64,000 nt of DNA, from assembly GCF_007845675.1 (NCBI RefSeq), contig NZ_VOBR01000039.1, positions 1-64,000 of the forward strand. The letters are read 5' to 3'. The notes beneath the pieces are model-generated. The model saw only the letters and a program-made list of their open reading frames with translations. It did no database searches and was not told the origin of the DNA. The DNA comes from Lentzea tibetensis (lineage in GTDB: Bacteria; Actinomycetota; Actinomycetes; Mycobacteriales; Pseudonocardiaceae). Positions 42,652 through 51,618 of this stretch are shown here, piece after piece (the first letter of the stretch is position 1; each line of letters opens with the position of its first letter). A program made the position numbers and the translations under genes.

Positions 42652-45276
42652 TCAGTTGCCGCGCAGCAGTGCGCGGCACGCGTCCGCGACGCGATGCGTG
42701 CCGTGGCCTTCGAAGTAGCCCGCCGCGTCCCGCAACCACTCCACCGGACTGCCCCAGCCGTCGGCCAGCGCACAGGCCGCGACCAGCCGGGCACCCAGGA
42801 ACCGGGGCAGGCCGAGATCGGCGGAGAGCGCGATCGCCTGCGCGGCGGCGTCGGCGGCCGCGTCGACCTGGCCGTCGCGGCCGAGCAGCACGGCCTGGCT
42901 CCACAGCAGGTACGTCCGGTGCACGTGCAGCTGAGCCAGGTGGGAGTCGGCGAGCTCCTCGTACTCCGCCCAGCCCGCCCGGCCTCGGGTCACGCGCAGC
43001 AGCAGGTAGGGCCCGCGGAAGAAGAAGTAGGAACCGCGGATGATGGGGATCGCGGTGGTCGCCCGGTCCGCTTCGGCGAAGTCGGCCAGTGCCCGTTCCG
43101 GCTGTTCCTCCACGAGAGCGCACATCGCCGAGCAGTACGCCCACACCTCCTCGCCGTTGCCGTACCCGGCGTCGCCCTCCTCCCGCAGCCGGCCGAGTGC
43201 TTCGTCGGTGGTCTCGCGGTCGCCTCGTGCGGCGGCGATGCCCGCGTCGATCGCGACCGCGAGCATGACGAGCCCGTGGAGCCGGAGCCGGGCGGCGGCC
43301 GTGGCCGCGCCCGCGCTGCGCCTGGCGGCCTCGTCGTACTCACCGCGGAGGATGTGCGTGTGGGCCAGGTGGAGGTCGATCGCGATGATGACCAGGACGG
43401 CGCCCGTCTCGTAGGCCGCCTGTCGCGCCGCCAGCAGTCCGGTGGTGCTGCTGCACAGATACCGCTCGGTGACGCCGAGCTCCAGCAGCGCGCGGATCCG
43501 CCAGGCCACCAGTCCGTGTGCTTCGGCGATCGACCGCCACCGCTCGACGTAGCCGCGGGACCGGGCGAGGTCGTGCCCGCGGGTGCAGCGGGTGAGCACG
43601 TCGAGCGCCTCGCACGCGACGTCGGGCTGCTCGTCTCCCGCGGCGAGCGCGGCGCGTTCGGCCAGCGCGCGGGCCTCGGGCAGTCGGTCGACCTGGTCGA
43701 GGTTGAGGATCAGCGTCGCGGCGACGGCGTCGACCGACGCCTCGTCGGTGCCCAGCAGGCGGCGTGCGGACTCGATGTGGTCGAGGCCGCGCTCCCACTG
43801 CGTGGCAACGGTCGCGGCCCGCGCCTGTGCCACGTGCGCCGCGGCCAGCCGGGCCGGTGGCGCGTTCATCGCCGCGAGCGCCTCGCCGAGGCGTTCCCCC
43901 GCGGCGAAGGCGCGGTCGGCGTCGCCGATGTGGACGAGCACCGCCGCCAGCGTGTCGAGCAGGTCCGCCTCGAGTGCCGGATCCGGGTGGGGATCGAGGA
44001 TGGACAGGCCCCGCTCGAGCAGCTCGACGGCGCTGGTGAGCAGTCCGCGGTCGGCGGCGCGGCGACCGGCCTGCACCAGGAGGTGGACGGCCCGCGCGGT
44101 GGCGCCGCCCGCCGCCCACAGGTTCGCGGCGAGCTCGGTCTCCTGCGGCCGCATGGACTCCACGGCCTGCGCGGCGGAGCAGGACAGCGCTTCGCGTTGC
44201 GCCGCGGTCAGCCTGCTCAGGATCGCGTCGGCGGTGAGCGCGTGGCGGAACGCGGGCGTCTCGCCGTCGTCGGAGCCGACCCCGACGAGCTGGGCCTGAG
44301 CCGCGCCGCGCAGTTGTTCCACCGCGTCGTCGGGGGCGAGGCCGGCCACCGTGGCGGCGACCGCCAGCGGGAAGTTGCGGCCCAGCACGGCGGCGGCCTC
44401 CAGCAGTGCCACACCGCGGGCGGCGAGCCGGTCGACGCGGTGCAGGATCGCCGCCGTCACGTCCGGCGGCAACTGGGCGCGCACGTCACCGTGCACCCGC
44501 CAGATGGCGTGGTCAGGACGCAGGACGGTGCTCTCGATCATCGCCGCGAGCAGCTCCTCGACGACGAACGGCACGCCGCGGGCGTCCCGGTGCAGATGGG
44601 CGATCACCTCGGCGGGCACCTCGCTCGCCGGGATCTCGAGGCACTGGGCGACCAGCTCCGCGGTGTCGGCGTCGCCCAGCCCGGACAGCCGTTGCACGCT
44701 CGCGACCCCGCGGGCCTCGGCGGACTCTGCGAACTCCAGTGCGAGCGGAGGGTGTGGTCGCGTGGTCGCCAGCACCAGCACGGCCTGGTCGGCGAGACCG
44801 TCCAGCAGGTGGTCGACGACGACGAGCGTCTCCTTGTCGGCCTCGTGCAGGTCCTCGAGCAGGAGCACGGTCGCTTCGTGGGTGCCTGTCGCGGAGCACA
44901 GGCGCAGCAACGCTTCCGAACGAACGACGTGCGGGTCCGGGAGGCCGGCGGGGGCGTCCGGGGAGAGGCGGCGCAGCACGGGCCAGTAGGCGCCCAGCTG
45001 CGCCTCGGTCGGGGCGTCCCGCCTGCGCAGTGCGGTGGACACCACCTCGGCCAGCGCCCGCAGCGGTGCTCCGCCGCTCGCGCGTCCCCGCAGCACGCGA
45101 CATCCGCGCGTGGTCGCGTCGGTGACCACTTCGGACGTCAGGCGCGACTTGCCGATTCCTGGCTCTCCGACGAGGAACACCGCGCCGCCGCGGCCTTCTC
45201 GGGCTCGTTCGACCGCGGCGCGCAGCGTGGAGAACTCGCCGCGCCGACCCACCAGCACGGGTGACGTCAGATGCAT
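42652..45276 (-). CDS. LAL-family signalling ATPase lacking the LuxR DNA-binding domain
   Basis: An 874-residue paralogue of the LAL regulator at 11860-14721. The same MHLTSPV start (ATG 45276, chosen by that match), Walker A GEPGIGKS and Walker B VLLLEDLHEAD are present, with the same TPR-like middle through ADACRALLRGN. The frame then stops exactly where the full-length copy begins its Pro/Arg linker and helix-turn-helix. No other ATPase defect is seen. It may be a truncated regulator, or a deliberate non-DNA-binding partner that heteromerises with full-length LALs. It precedes the oxygenase operon. Confidence 0.85.
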   Translation of the reverse strand: MHLTSPVLVGRRGEFSTLRAAVERAREGRGGAVFLVGEPGIGKSRLTSEVVTDATTRGCRVLRGRASGGAPLRALAEVVSTALRRRDAPTEAQLGAYWPVLRRLSPDAPAGLPDPHVVRSEALLRLCSATGTHEATVLLLEDLHEADKETLVVVDHLLDGLADQAVLVLATTRPHPPLALEFAESAEARGVASVQRLSGLGDADTAELVAQCLEIPASEVPAEVIAHLHRDARGVPFVVEELLAAMIESTVLRPDHAIWRVHGDVRAQLPPDVTAAILHRVDRLAARGVALLEAAAVLGRNFPLAVAATVAGLAPDDAVEQLRGAAQAQLVGVGSDDGETPAFRHALTADAILSRLTAAQREALSCSAAQAVESMRPQETELAANLWAAGGATARAVHLLVQAGRRAADRGLLTSAVELLERGLSILDPHPDPALEADLLDTLAAVLVHIGDADRAFAAGERLGEALAAMNAPPARLAAAHVAQARAATVATQWERGLDHIESARRLLGTDEASVDAVAATLILNLDQVDRLPEARALAERAALAAGDEQPDVACEALDVLTRCTRGHDLARSRGYVERWRSIAEAHGLVAWRIRALLELGVTERYLCSSTTGLLAARQAAYETGAVLVIIAIDLHLAHTHILRGEYDEAARRSAGAATAAARLRLHGLVMLAVAIDAGIAAARGDRETTDEALGRLREEGDAGYGNGEEVWAYCSAMCALVEEQPERALADFAEADRATTAIPIIRGSYFFFRGPYLLLRVTRGRAGWAEYEELADSHLAQLHVHRTYLLWSQAVLLGRDGQVDAAADAAAQAIALSADLGLPRFLGARLVAACALADGWGSPVEWLRDAAGYFEGHGTHRVADACRALLRGN

Positions 45277-45383
45277 TTGCCTGCTTTCCAACCGGAATCC
45301 GTTGAGGCTGCGGGAGTCTACAAACGAGGCTTGGCGCGGAGGGGCGTTTTCGATGTGCTCGCGGTGTGGCGGCGGAGTGCATC

Positions 45384-46621
45384 GTGGCAGGGGTGGAAGA
45401 CGAACTGCGCGCGCTGCTGGACGCCGAACCTGAGGAGAGTCGCTGGCGGCGACTGTGCTCGCTGGCCGAGGACCTGCCCGCGGAACAGCTGGCCGAGGTG
45501 GAACTGAGGCTGCGCGACTGGCCCGCGCGGCTGCGGGTGATGCCGACGACTGGTGGGTGCGCTGGCGGGACGGTGATCGTCAGCCGCACCACCGCCTCGC
45601 CGCGCACCGCGGGCTCGGTGGCTGGGCCACGGGGCCGCACGACGACCCGCCGCGCGCCTTCGACAGCGCCGGGATCGAGTTCGCCCACCTCGGCGGGTTC
45701 GCGCTGGCGTGCTCGTCGGACCTCCGGTGGGTGCTGCTCGCCGGATCCATGCAGCCCCACCACAGCGGCGGCGTGGTGCTGCTGTGGGGCACCGGGCCGG
45801 ACGCGTCGTGCTGCGTGCTGGTCACCGGCGACGACTACTACGGGGAGACGCACACGGCGCTCTTCAGCCCGGACTCGTCGACGGTGGTCGCTGCGCTCGA
45901 ACAGGACTGCCTGGAAGCGTGGCCCACGGCCTGGGAGGTGAACGGACACTGGGCGTGGCGGTGGTGCGTCACGCAGAACCCCTTCGACGAGGACGGCGAA
46001 GAGCCGGATGAGCTCGAGAACGTCGGGCTCGCCACCTCCGGCGACGGGAAGCTGATCGTGGCCACGTCGAGGCGCGATGGCGCGGTTGACGTGTACTCGA
46101 TGGCCGACGGTGAACCGGCGCACGAGTTCACCGACGGCGCGATCGGCCCGGTGGCACTGGACCACACGGGTCAGCGGGTCGTCTACGCGGTGGCCGACGG
46201 CGTGCTCGTGGTGCGCGACACCGGCTCCGAGGCGGAGTTGCTGCGCCACCACAGCGGTCTGCCCGAGGTCGACGAGCTGGCGATGGCACCGGACGGCAGC
46301 GCTGTCGTGGCCGTCTGCGGGACGACGGCGTGCGTGCTGACGTTCGACGGTGACCGGATCGCCGCGTCGCGGATCGTCGAACCCGTCTGCGACCTGGCCG
46401 GACAGGTCCGGGTGGCGACACGGGTGACCTGGGGCGAGCACGGTCTGCGCGTGTTCGTCACCGGTGAGGGCTCCGCGGTGTTCGACGGCGACGGCCGGGT
46501 CCTGTGGCGGGAGCCGGTGGGCGTGCGGGGCGCGTTCTCGCCGGACGGCCGGGTGCTCGTGACCGCGACACCGGGTGGTGACGGCGCGGTGGAGGCCTGG
46601 TTCCTGGACGCCCTTCGGTGA
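45384..46621 (+). pseudogene. WD-like protein gene interrupted by a frameshift
   Basis: The frame from GTG 45384 encodes a helical start (ELRALLDAEPEESRWRRL ... LRDWPARLRV) and loses homology-like character at about 45541. The next sensible frame begins about there with DDWWVRWRDGD and runs to 46621 as a ~355-residue WD-like protein (LATSGDGKLIVATSRRDGAVDVYS, DELAMAPDGSAVVAVCG). The switch between frames near 45541-45550 suggests a one-base loss or gain, in the genome or in sequencing. The layout matches the WD-like gene at 27886. Confidence 0.7.
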
Positions 46622-46693
46622 GCGCCTTGGCCTGCACGAGTTGTGCGCGATTGGACCTTCTGGCCGGTCCATTCAGCACATACGGTCAGGTGC

Positions 46694-47503
46694 ATGACGA
46701 TTCGTTCGGCCATCTGGCTGCCGATCTTCGACGAACTGGCCGACCCGGTGGTCGTCGCGCGCCTGGCCGCGGAGGCCGAGGAGGCGGGCTGGCACGGCGT
46801 GTTCGTCTGGGACCACCTGCGCTGGCGCGAGCCCGTGGTCGACGTGGCCGATCCGTGGATCACGCTGGCGGCGATCGCGTCGGCCACCGAGCGCGTGCGC
46901 ATCGGCCCGATGGTCACGGCACTGGCGCGCCGCCGTCCGATCAAACTCGCCAAGGAGACCGCCACGCTGGACCGGCTCAGCGGCGGACGGATGATCCTCG
47001 GTGCCGGGCTCGGCAGCGACCGCTTCGGACAGGAGTTCTCCACGACCGGTGAGGAGCTCGACGACCGGGTGCGCGGGCAGATGCTCGACGAGTCGCTCGC
47101 GATCCTCGCCGCCGCGTGGTCCGGCGAACCCGTGGAGCACCACGGTGAGCATTACACGATCAGCGGCGCGGCCTTCCGCCCGACACCGGTGCAGCGGCCG
47201 GGGATTCCGGTGTGGACAGCGGGTTTTCCCGGCAAGGTCAAGCCGATGCGCCGCGCCGCGCGGCACGACGGGTACTTCCCGGTCAACCTGCAGCACCCGG
47301 ACGAGCTCGCCGCGGCCGTCGAGACGATCACCGGGCTGCGCGGGGACAGCACGGCGCCCTACGACGTCGCGGTCGCACTCCCGGCGGGCACCGACCTCGC
47401 GCCCTACGCAAAAGCCGGTGCCACCTGGTGGATGGCGGAGTTCGACCAGCACGAGATGTCCGTCGACACCGTGCGCGGCGTGCTGCGGGACGGACCGGCG
47501 TGA
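46694..47503 (+). CDS. LLM-class F420-dependent oxidoreductase
   Basis: A 269-residue luciferase-like TIM-barrel protein: VVARLAAEAEEAGWHGVFVWDH at the start, RVRIGPMVTALARRRPIKLAKETATLDRLSGGRMILGAGLG, and EPVEHHGEHYTISGAAFRPTPVQRPGIPVW. This is the F420-dependent branch common in actinomycetes. ATG 46694 has a weak AGGTG site. Substrate unknown. It stands alone; the next 180 nt show no gene. Confidence 0.9.
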   Translation: MTIRSAIWLPIFDELADPVVVARLAAEAEEAGWHGVFVWDHLRWREPVVDVADPWITLAAIASATERVRIGPMVTALARRRPIKLAKETATLDRLSGGRMILGAGLGSDRFGQEFSTTGEELDDRVRGQMLDESLAILAAAWSGEPVEHHGEHYTISGAAFRPTPVQRPGIPVWTAGFPGKVKPMRRAARHDGYFPVNLQHPDELAAAVETITGLRGDSTAPYDVAVALPAGTDLAPYAKAGATWWMAEFDQHEMSVDTVRGVLRDGPA

Positions 47504-47683
47504 CGGTCGTCGTACTTCGACGAACTGGCCGTGGCGTCGCCCGCCGAACAGGACGGCGTGCGCACCGCGAACTGTTGGCCACTGCACCGGTTCGGCACCG
47601 GTTGATCTGATCACCTTGCTGCTCAAGCGTTTCCTCAGCGCGTGCTCGTCGTTGTACCCAGTGGATTGCGATTGGGGGAAGCG

Positions 47684-48325
47684 ATGCAGCCGCCCGACCA
47701 CACGACACTGGTGGACCTGATCACGACGTCGGCACCCGACGTGGTGCCGCACCCGCGGGAGGAGTTGTTCTCGGTACTGCTGGTTCACGACGACCCGCTG
47801 CTGCGCGACGCGATGTCGGTCAGGCTCAGCCACATGGGAGCCGGAACGGTGCGCGGCGCCGCCTCGCTGGCCGAGGTCCGGGCGCGGGCACGGATTTCCG
47901 GTCCGTGCGACCTGGTGGTGCTGGGCCTGCCGGGTGACACCGGCATCGGCCTGGTCGAGGAGTTCAGCGCACTGGGCTGGCCGCGGATCGTGGTGCTGGG
48001 ATCGGCCGACGACCCCGCCGCGGTCGTCACGGCGCTGAAGGCGGGCGCCAGGGGTTACCTCTGGAAGTCCGCGGTGGTCAACGAGAACCGCGTCGTGCCA
48101 ACGGTCTCCCCGGACGCCGACGACCCGATGAGCCAGCTCTCCCCGCGTGAGGTCGGGGTGCTCCAACTGGTCGCCGACGGCCACAGCAACAAGGAGATCG
48201 GGGTGGCGCTGAGCCTCTCCGCGCTCACGGTGAAGTCCCACCTGAGCCGGATCGCCAGGAAGCTGGGCACCGGTGATCGCGCCGAGCTGGTTGCCCTGGC
48301 AATGCGCGCCGGGGTGATCGACTAG
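47684..48325 (+). CDS. Atypical NarL-type response regulator
   Basis: A 213-residue regulator from ATG 47684 (GGGGGAAG site). An N-terminal ~28-residue extension leads to a receiver domain with the acidic pair HDD (35-37), Ser107 and Lys128 (YLWK). Gly81 (LVVLGLPGD) stands where the phosphorylated Asp belongs. The C-terminal LuxR HTH (LSPREVGVLQLVADGHSNKEIG...) is intact. No histidine kinase is adjacent. It is likely an orphan regulator that works without phosphorylation, as known for several developmental regulators of actinomycetes. Confidence 0.88.
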   Translation: MQPPDHTTLVDLITTSAPDVVPHPREELFSVLLVHDDPLLRDAMSVRLSHMGAGTVRGAASLAEVRARARISGPCDLVVLGLPGDTGIGLVEEFSALGWPRIVVLGSADDPAAVVTALKAGARGYLWKSAVVNENRVVPTVSPDADDPMSQLSPREVGVLQLVADGHSNKEIGVALSLSALTVKSHLSRIARKLGTGDRAELVALAMRAGVID

Positions 48326-48359
48326 CCCCCGGCGCGCACGGCTACCACCGGTTTCGCGG

Positions 48360-49430
48360 TCAGAAGGCCAGGCTCCAGACGTCGATGCGCCCGGTGTCCT
48401 GCCGGGCGACGTCCTGCACCCGCAGCCGCCACGTCCCGTTGGCCGGGCTGGCGGAGGCGTTGACGGTGTAGGTCTTCACGACGTCGTCTCCGCTGTCGTT
48501 GTTGGGGAAGTCCTCCAGCCCGTAGGTGGTTCCGTTGGGGGACAACAACGTCAGCACGAGGTCGCCGCGATAGGTGTGCCGGACGGTCACGTTGACGCGC
48601 AACGTCGCGGGCGCGTTGCCCGCCACAGCGGACACGGTGATCGGTGACTCCGCGGTGGTCAGGTCGGTGATCGGCACGTCCACGTCGTTCGTGAACTCCT
48701 TGCCGGGAGGCGTTCCGCCGCCGACGATGCCGTCGATCCAGGCGCGGTGCGTCGTGGAGTCCATGTAGATGGCCGGTGCCTGCCCGCAGATCGGGCTGGT
48801 GCCCGCCGTTGTCGTGCCGACCAGCTGCCACTCGGTGCCGACCTTCATCACCGCGGGACCGCCGGAGTCGCCGTAGCAGGCGCCGCGCCAGCCGTCGACG
48901 TTGCTCACGCACAGCTCGGGTGTGCCGGTGCCGCACCGGCTGTCCGGCAGGATCGTGGTGTCGAGCTCCTGGAGGATCGTGGGTGCCGGGGTGTTGCACG
49001 GGTCGCACGTCGCGCCCCAGCCGAGCAGCCGGATCGCGGCGCCCGCCGGTGCTGTCGCCGCGATCTGGGCCGGCGGGTACGAGACCGGCGAGGCCAGCTG
49101 GATGACCGCGACGTCGGTCTGCGGGTGCAGGACGATCCGGGTGGCCTGCACGAGGGTGCCGCCGCTCGTCCGGTTGGTCGAGCCGATCCTGGCGCGCACG
49201 GACGACGGGGGATCGCCCTCCACGCAGTGCTTCGCGGTCTCCAGCCAGTTCGGCCGGATCAGGACGGCGCCGCAGAAGTGCCCGCCGCCGGAGTTCTGCA
49301 GGGAAGCGGCGAACGGATAGGCCTCGGTGGCCGGTCTGCCGCCGACGACGTTCGGGGTCACGTCCGGTTGCGCCACGGCCTGCGGTGAGCACAGCAGCAG
49401 TGCCATGATCACCGTGAGAAGAGCACGCAT
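48360..49430 (-). CDS. Secreted trypsin-like protease with C-terminal P domain
   Basis: A 356-residue exported protease from ATG 49430 with an AGGAG site. The signal peptide ends near AVAQ (21). The mature start VVGGRPATEAYPF fits trypsin activation. Catalytic residues: His in ETAKHC, Asp in TDVAVIQL and Ser in GDSGGPA. After about residue 255 a proprotein-convertase P domain follows (RVNVTVRHTYRGDLVLTLLSPNGT, NGTWRLRVQDVARQDTGRIDVWSL). P domains in secreted bacterial proteases aid folding or binding. Confidence 0.92.
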   Translation of the reverse strand: MRALLTVIMALLLCSPQAVAQPDVTPNVVGGRPATEAYPFAASLQNSGGGHFCGAVLIRPNWLETAKHCVEGDPPSSVRARIGSTNRTSGGTLVQATRIVLHPQTDVAVIQLASPVSYPPAQIAATAPAGAAIRLLGWGATCDPCNTPAPTILQELDTTILPDSRCGTGTPELCVSNVDGWRGACYGDSGGPAVMKVGTEWQLVGTTTAGTSPICGQAPAIYMDSTTHRAWIDGIVGGGTPPGKEFTNDVDVPITDLTTAESPITVSAVAGNAPATLRVNVTVRHTYRGDLVLTLLSPNGTTYGLEDFPNNDSGDDVVKTYTVNASASPANGTWRLRVQDVARQDTGRIDVWSLAF

Positions 49431-49553
49431 GTGTCTCCTTTTCGTTGCAGGGCAGCAAGGTCGTACGCCGCTCGCGATCGCGGGCACAAGATTCGGACGT
49501 CCGGGCGTTGTGCGCGCCCGGACGACGGAACTACAGTCGGGGGTTGTTCTCGA

Positions 49554-50414
49554 ATGGCCGCCGACCGGACCGAGGACGTGTCGATGCAGTCTGTTCGCGG
49601 GCCTTTCCACATGGCCTTCCGCGGAGCCGTCCAGCGACGGGGCATGAGCCTGGAACGCCTGTGCGCGCATCTCGCGCGGCACGGGATCGCGGTGGGGACG
49701 TCGACGTTGAGCGACTGGCAGTACGGCCACACCCGTCCCCGGTCAGCGAAGTCGTTGCGCGCCTTGGGATGCCTGGAGGAGATACTCGGCGTGCCGCTGG
49801 TCGGCCTGCTCGAGGAGTCCGACCACCTCGGCGAGCGCGACAGCCCGCTCGGTGACCTGCTCGGCGACACCGACGAGGCGGTGGAGGTGCTGAACCAGCA
49901 GGAGAAGGTGCTGGTCGACGCCCGCCGCCGCCCCTCACGGATCTGGAGCCGCACGACGGTGCGCGCCCGGCGCAACGGCGTCGACCGCTACCTGGTGCGG
50001 TACTTCGGAAATCCGGGCGGCACGCCGGACGCGGTGCGGCTGGAGGCACGGGAGAACTGCCGCCTCGGCGAGGTGCGGCGGCACGCCACGGAGCCGGTGC
50101 TCGTCGCGGAACTGCTGTTCGGCCACACGTTGCGCGCGGGCGAGACGTGGGTGTTCGAGCTGCAGATCACGGATGGCACGGGTGTGCCGGACGACGTGCA
50201 GGCGCACGCGTTCCGGCACTCCGAGCAGCAGCACCTGCTGGAGGTGCGGTTCCACCCGTCGGCCCTGCCCGCGCGCTGCTACTCGTTCAGCCAGAACCAC
50301 CTGCGCGACGGCCGCACGCGCACGGGCGAGCTGCCGCTCAGCGAGCACCACACCGTGCACCTGCTGACCATGAACGGCGTCACGGGAGTGGTGGGCATCG
50401 GGTGGGACTGGTGA
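49554..50414 (+). CDS. HTH regulator of a two-member family
   Basis: A 286-residue protein from ATG 49554; TACAGT at 49532-49537 may be its -10 box. An N-terminal Xre-like HTH (FRGAVQRRGMSLERLCAHL, VGTSTLSDWQYGHTRPRS) is followed by a beta-rich C-terminal domain of unknown function (VDRYLVRYFG, CRLGEVRRH, WVFELQI, VVGIGWDW). The gene at 52197-53069 is a clear paralogue with the same blocks. The 3' end overlaps the convergent TetR gene by 35 nt. Confidence 0.75.
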   Translation: MAADRTEDVSMQSVRGPFHMAFRGAVQRRGMSLERLCAHLARHGIAVGTSTLSDWQYGHTRPRSAKSLRALGCLEEILGVPLVGLLEESDHLGERDSPLGDLLGDTDEAVEVLNQQEKVLVDARRRPSRIWSRTTVRARRNGVDRYLVRYFGNPGGTPDAVRLEARENCRLGEVRRHATEPVLVAELLFGHTLRAGETWVFELQITDGTGVPDDVQAHAFRHSEQQHLLEVRFHPSALPARCYSFSQNHLRDGRTRTGELPLSEHHTVHLLTMNGVTGVVGIGWDW

Positions 50415-50988
50415 GCAGGGCGTCCACCATCCACAGCTGCGTCGCCCTGACGGCGTCGGCGTCCAGTCCCGCGACGTCGCTCAGCCACGCGCGCGTCTCG
50501 ATGCCGCAGACGCTGCGCAGCGCAACCGCCAGCCGGTGCAGCCCGGCGTCGCCCAGTTCGGCGCGGAGCGGTTCGAGCGCCTCGCTGAACCAGCCGATCG
50601 CCCGGCCCTGACGCAGCGGCAGCTCGTGCGGCACGTCGCCCAGCGACAGCCGCAGCATCGCCCGCTGCTGGTGCTCGGTCTGCTCCACCTTGTCGACGAA
50701 CGCGGACGCGACCGCGGCGACCCGCTCCGGCACGCCTTCAGGAGCCGGTGCCGGAAGCAGGGACCGCATTGCCGTCTCCGGGAACGCCGCGGCCAGCAGT
50801 TCCGCCTGGGAGGCGAAGTAGCGGTAGGCGGTGGTGCGCGAGATGCCCGCCGCTTCGGCCGCCTCCTCCACGCGCGGAGTGTCACCACCCTCGATGAGCC
50901 GGCGCGCCGCTTCGAGCAGCTGGTCGCGCGTGCGCTGCTTCTGCCTGGTTCGACCTGATTCCGCGTAGCCACTTGACACGCCCTTCAT
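50380..50988 (-). CDS. TetR-family transcriptional regulator
   Basis: A 202-residue TetR repressor with the N-terminal HTH RDQLLEAARRLIEGG...RVEEAAEAAGISRTTAYRYF (about 20-66) and a helical C-terminal ligand domain. It is divergent from a cupin gene. A 50-bp palindrome covers its own start codon and the cupin ribosome site, so it should repress both. The ligand is unknown; the cupin may remove or sense it. Confidence 0.93.
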   Translation of the reverse strand: MKGVSSGYAESGRTRQKQRTRDQLLEAARRLIEGGDTPRVEEAAEAAGISRTTAYRYFASQAELLAAAFPETAMRSLLPAPAPEGVPERVAAVASAFVDKVEQTEHQQRAMLRLSLGDVPHELPLRQGRAIGWFSEALEPLRAELGDAGLHRLAVALRSVCGIETRAWLSDVAGLDADAVRATQLWMVDALLTSPTRCPPLP

Positions 50989-51030
50989 GGTACCGCAGTC
51001 TCATGATGAGACACCAGTACCATGAAGGGG
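50981..51030. promoter_or_regulatory. TetR operator palindrome
   Basis: An imperfect ~50-bp dyad is centred near 51005. Its outer arms are CCCTTCATGGTA (50981-50992) and TACCATGAAGGG (51018-51029), exactly complementary. The inner arms GTCTCAT and ATGAGAC (50998-51012) are also exact. The left arm contains the TetR start codon; the right arm contains the GAAGGGG ribosome site of the cupin gene. Its size could fit two TetR dimers. Confidence 0.8.
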
Positions 51031-51038
51031 TGTGTGTC

Positions 51039-51515
51039 ATGAACCAGCAAACAACTCTGTCGCCGATCGTGCGCCGAGCAGGCGAAGGAACCCAGATGTG
51101 GTTCTTCGGAGGCGGCGTGTTCACCTGGAAGCTCAGCGGAGCCGAGAGCGGCGGTGAGCTGAGCGTGTTCGAGGTCGAGATGCTCGGCGGGAAGAGAACG
51201 CCGTTGCACACCCATCCGATCGCTGAGTCGCTTTTCGTCCTGAGTGGACACATCCGGTACCGCATCGACGCCGAGGACGTCGAGCTGCGCGACGGCGACT
51301 ACGTCATGGTTCCGCAAGGCGTTCCGCACGCCTTCCTGGTGCTGAGCGAGCACGCCCGCGTGCTGTCCATCCAGCCTTCCGGAGAGTGCGAGCCGTTCTA
51401 CCTCGGCGCGAGTGAGCCGCTGGAGGGATCCGCGCGGGAGACGGACTTCGCCCGCATCGCGGAGAGCGGCGCGGTCAACGGCGGCATCGAGATCGTCGGC
51501 CCGCCGCCGTTCTGA
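51039..51515 (+). CDS. Cupin-domain protein
   Basis: A 158-residue single-domain cupin from ATG 51039 (GAAGGGG 8 nt upstream). Motif 1 is TPLHTHPIAESLFVLSG with two metal-type His and a Glu; motif 2 is VPQGVPHAFLVLSE. This resembles quercetinase- or storage-type small cupins that bind a metal and may be dioxygenases or isomerases. Controlled by the divergent TetR gene. Confidence 0.88.
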   Translation: MNQQTTLSPIVRRAGEGTQMWFFGGGVFTWKLSGAESGGELSVFEVEMLGGKRTPLHTHPIAESLFVLSGHIRYRIDAEDVELRDGDYVMVPQGVPHAFLVLSEHARVLSIQPSGECEPFYLGASEPLEGSARETDFARIAESGAVNGGIEIVGPPPF

Positions 51516-51618
51516 GGATCTCCACCAGCATCAAGGGGTGATGTTCGAACCCCGGTGCAACCTTCCCGGTCGTCGACGCGTATGCACGTACTGAACGACA
51601 TGCGACTGGGGAGCGACA

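Noticed and set aside
42640-45264. 874-residue + strand frame opposite the truncated LAL
   Set aside because: Antisense shadow of the LAL-like gene in high-GC DNA; no recognisable motifs.
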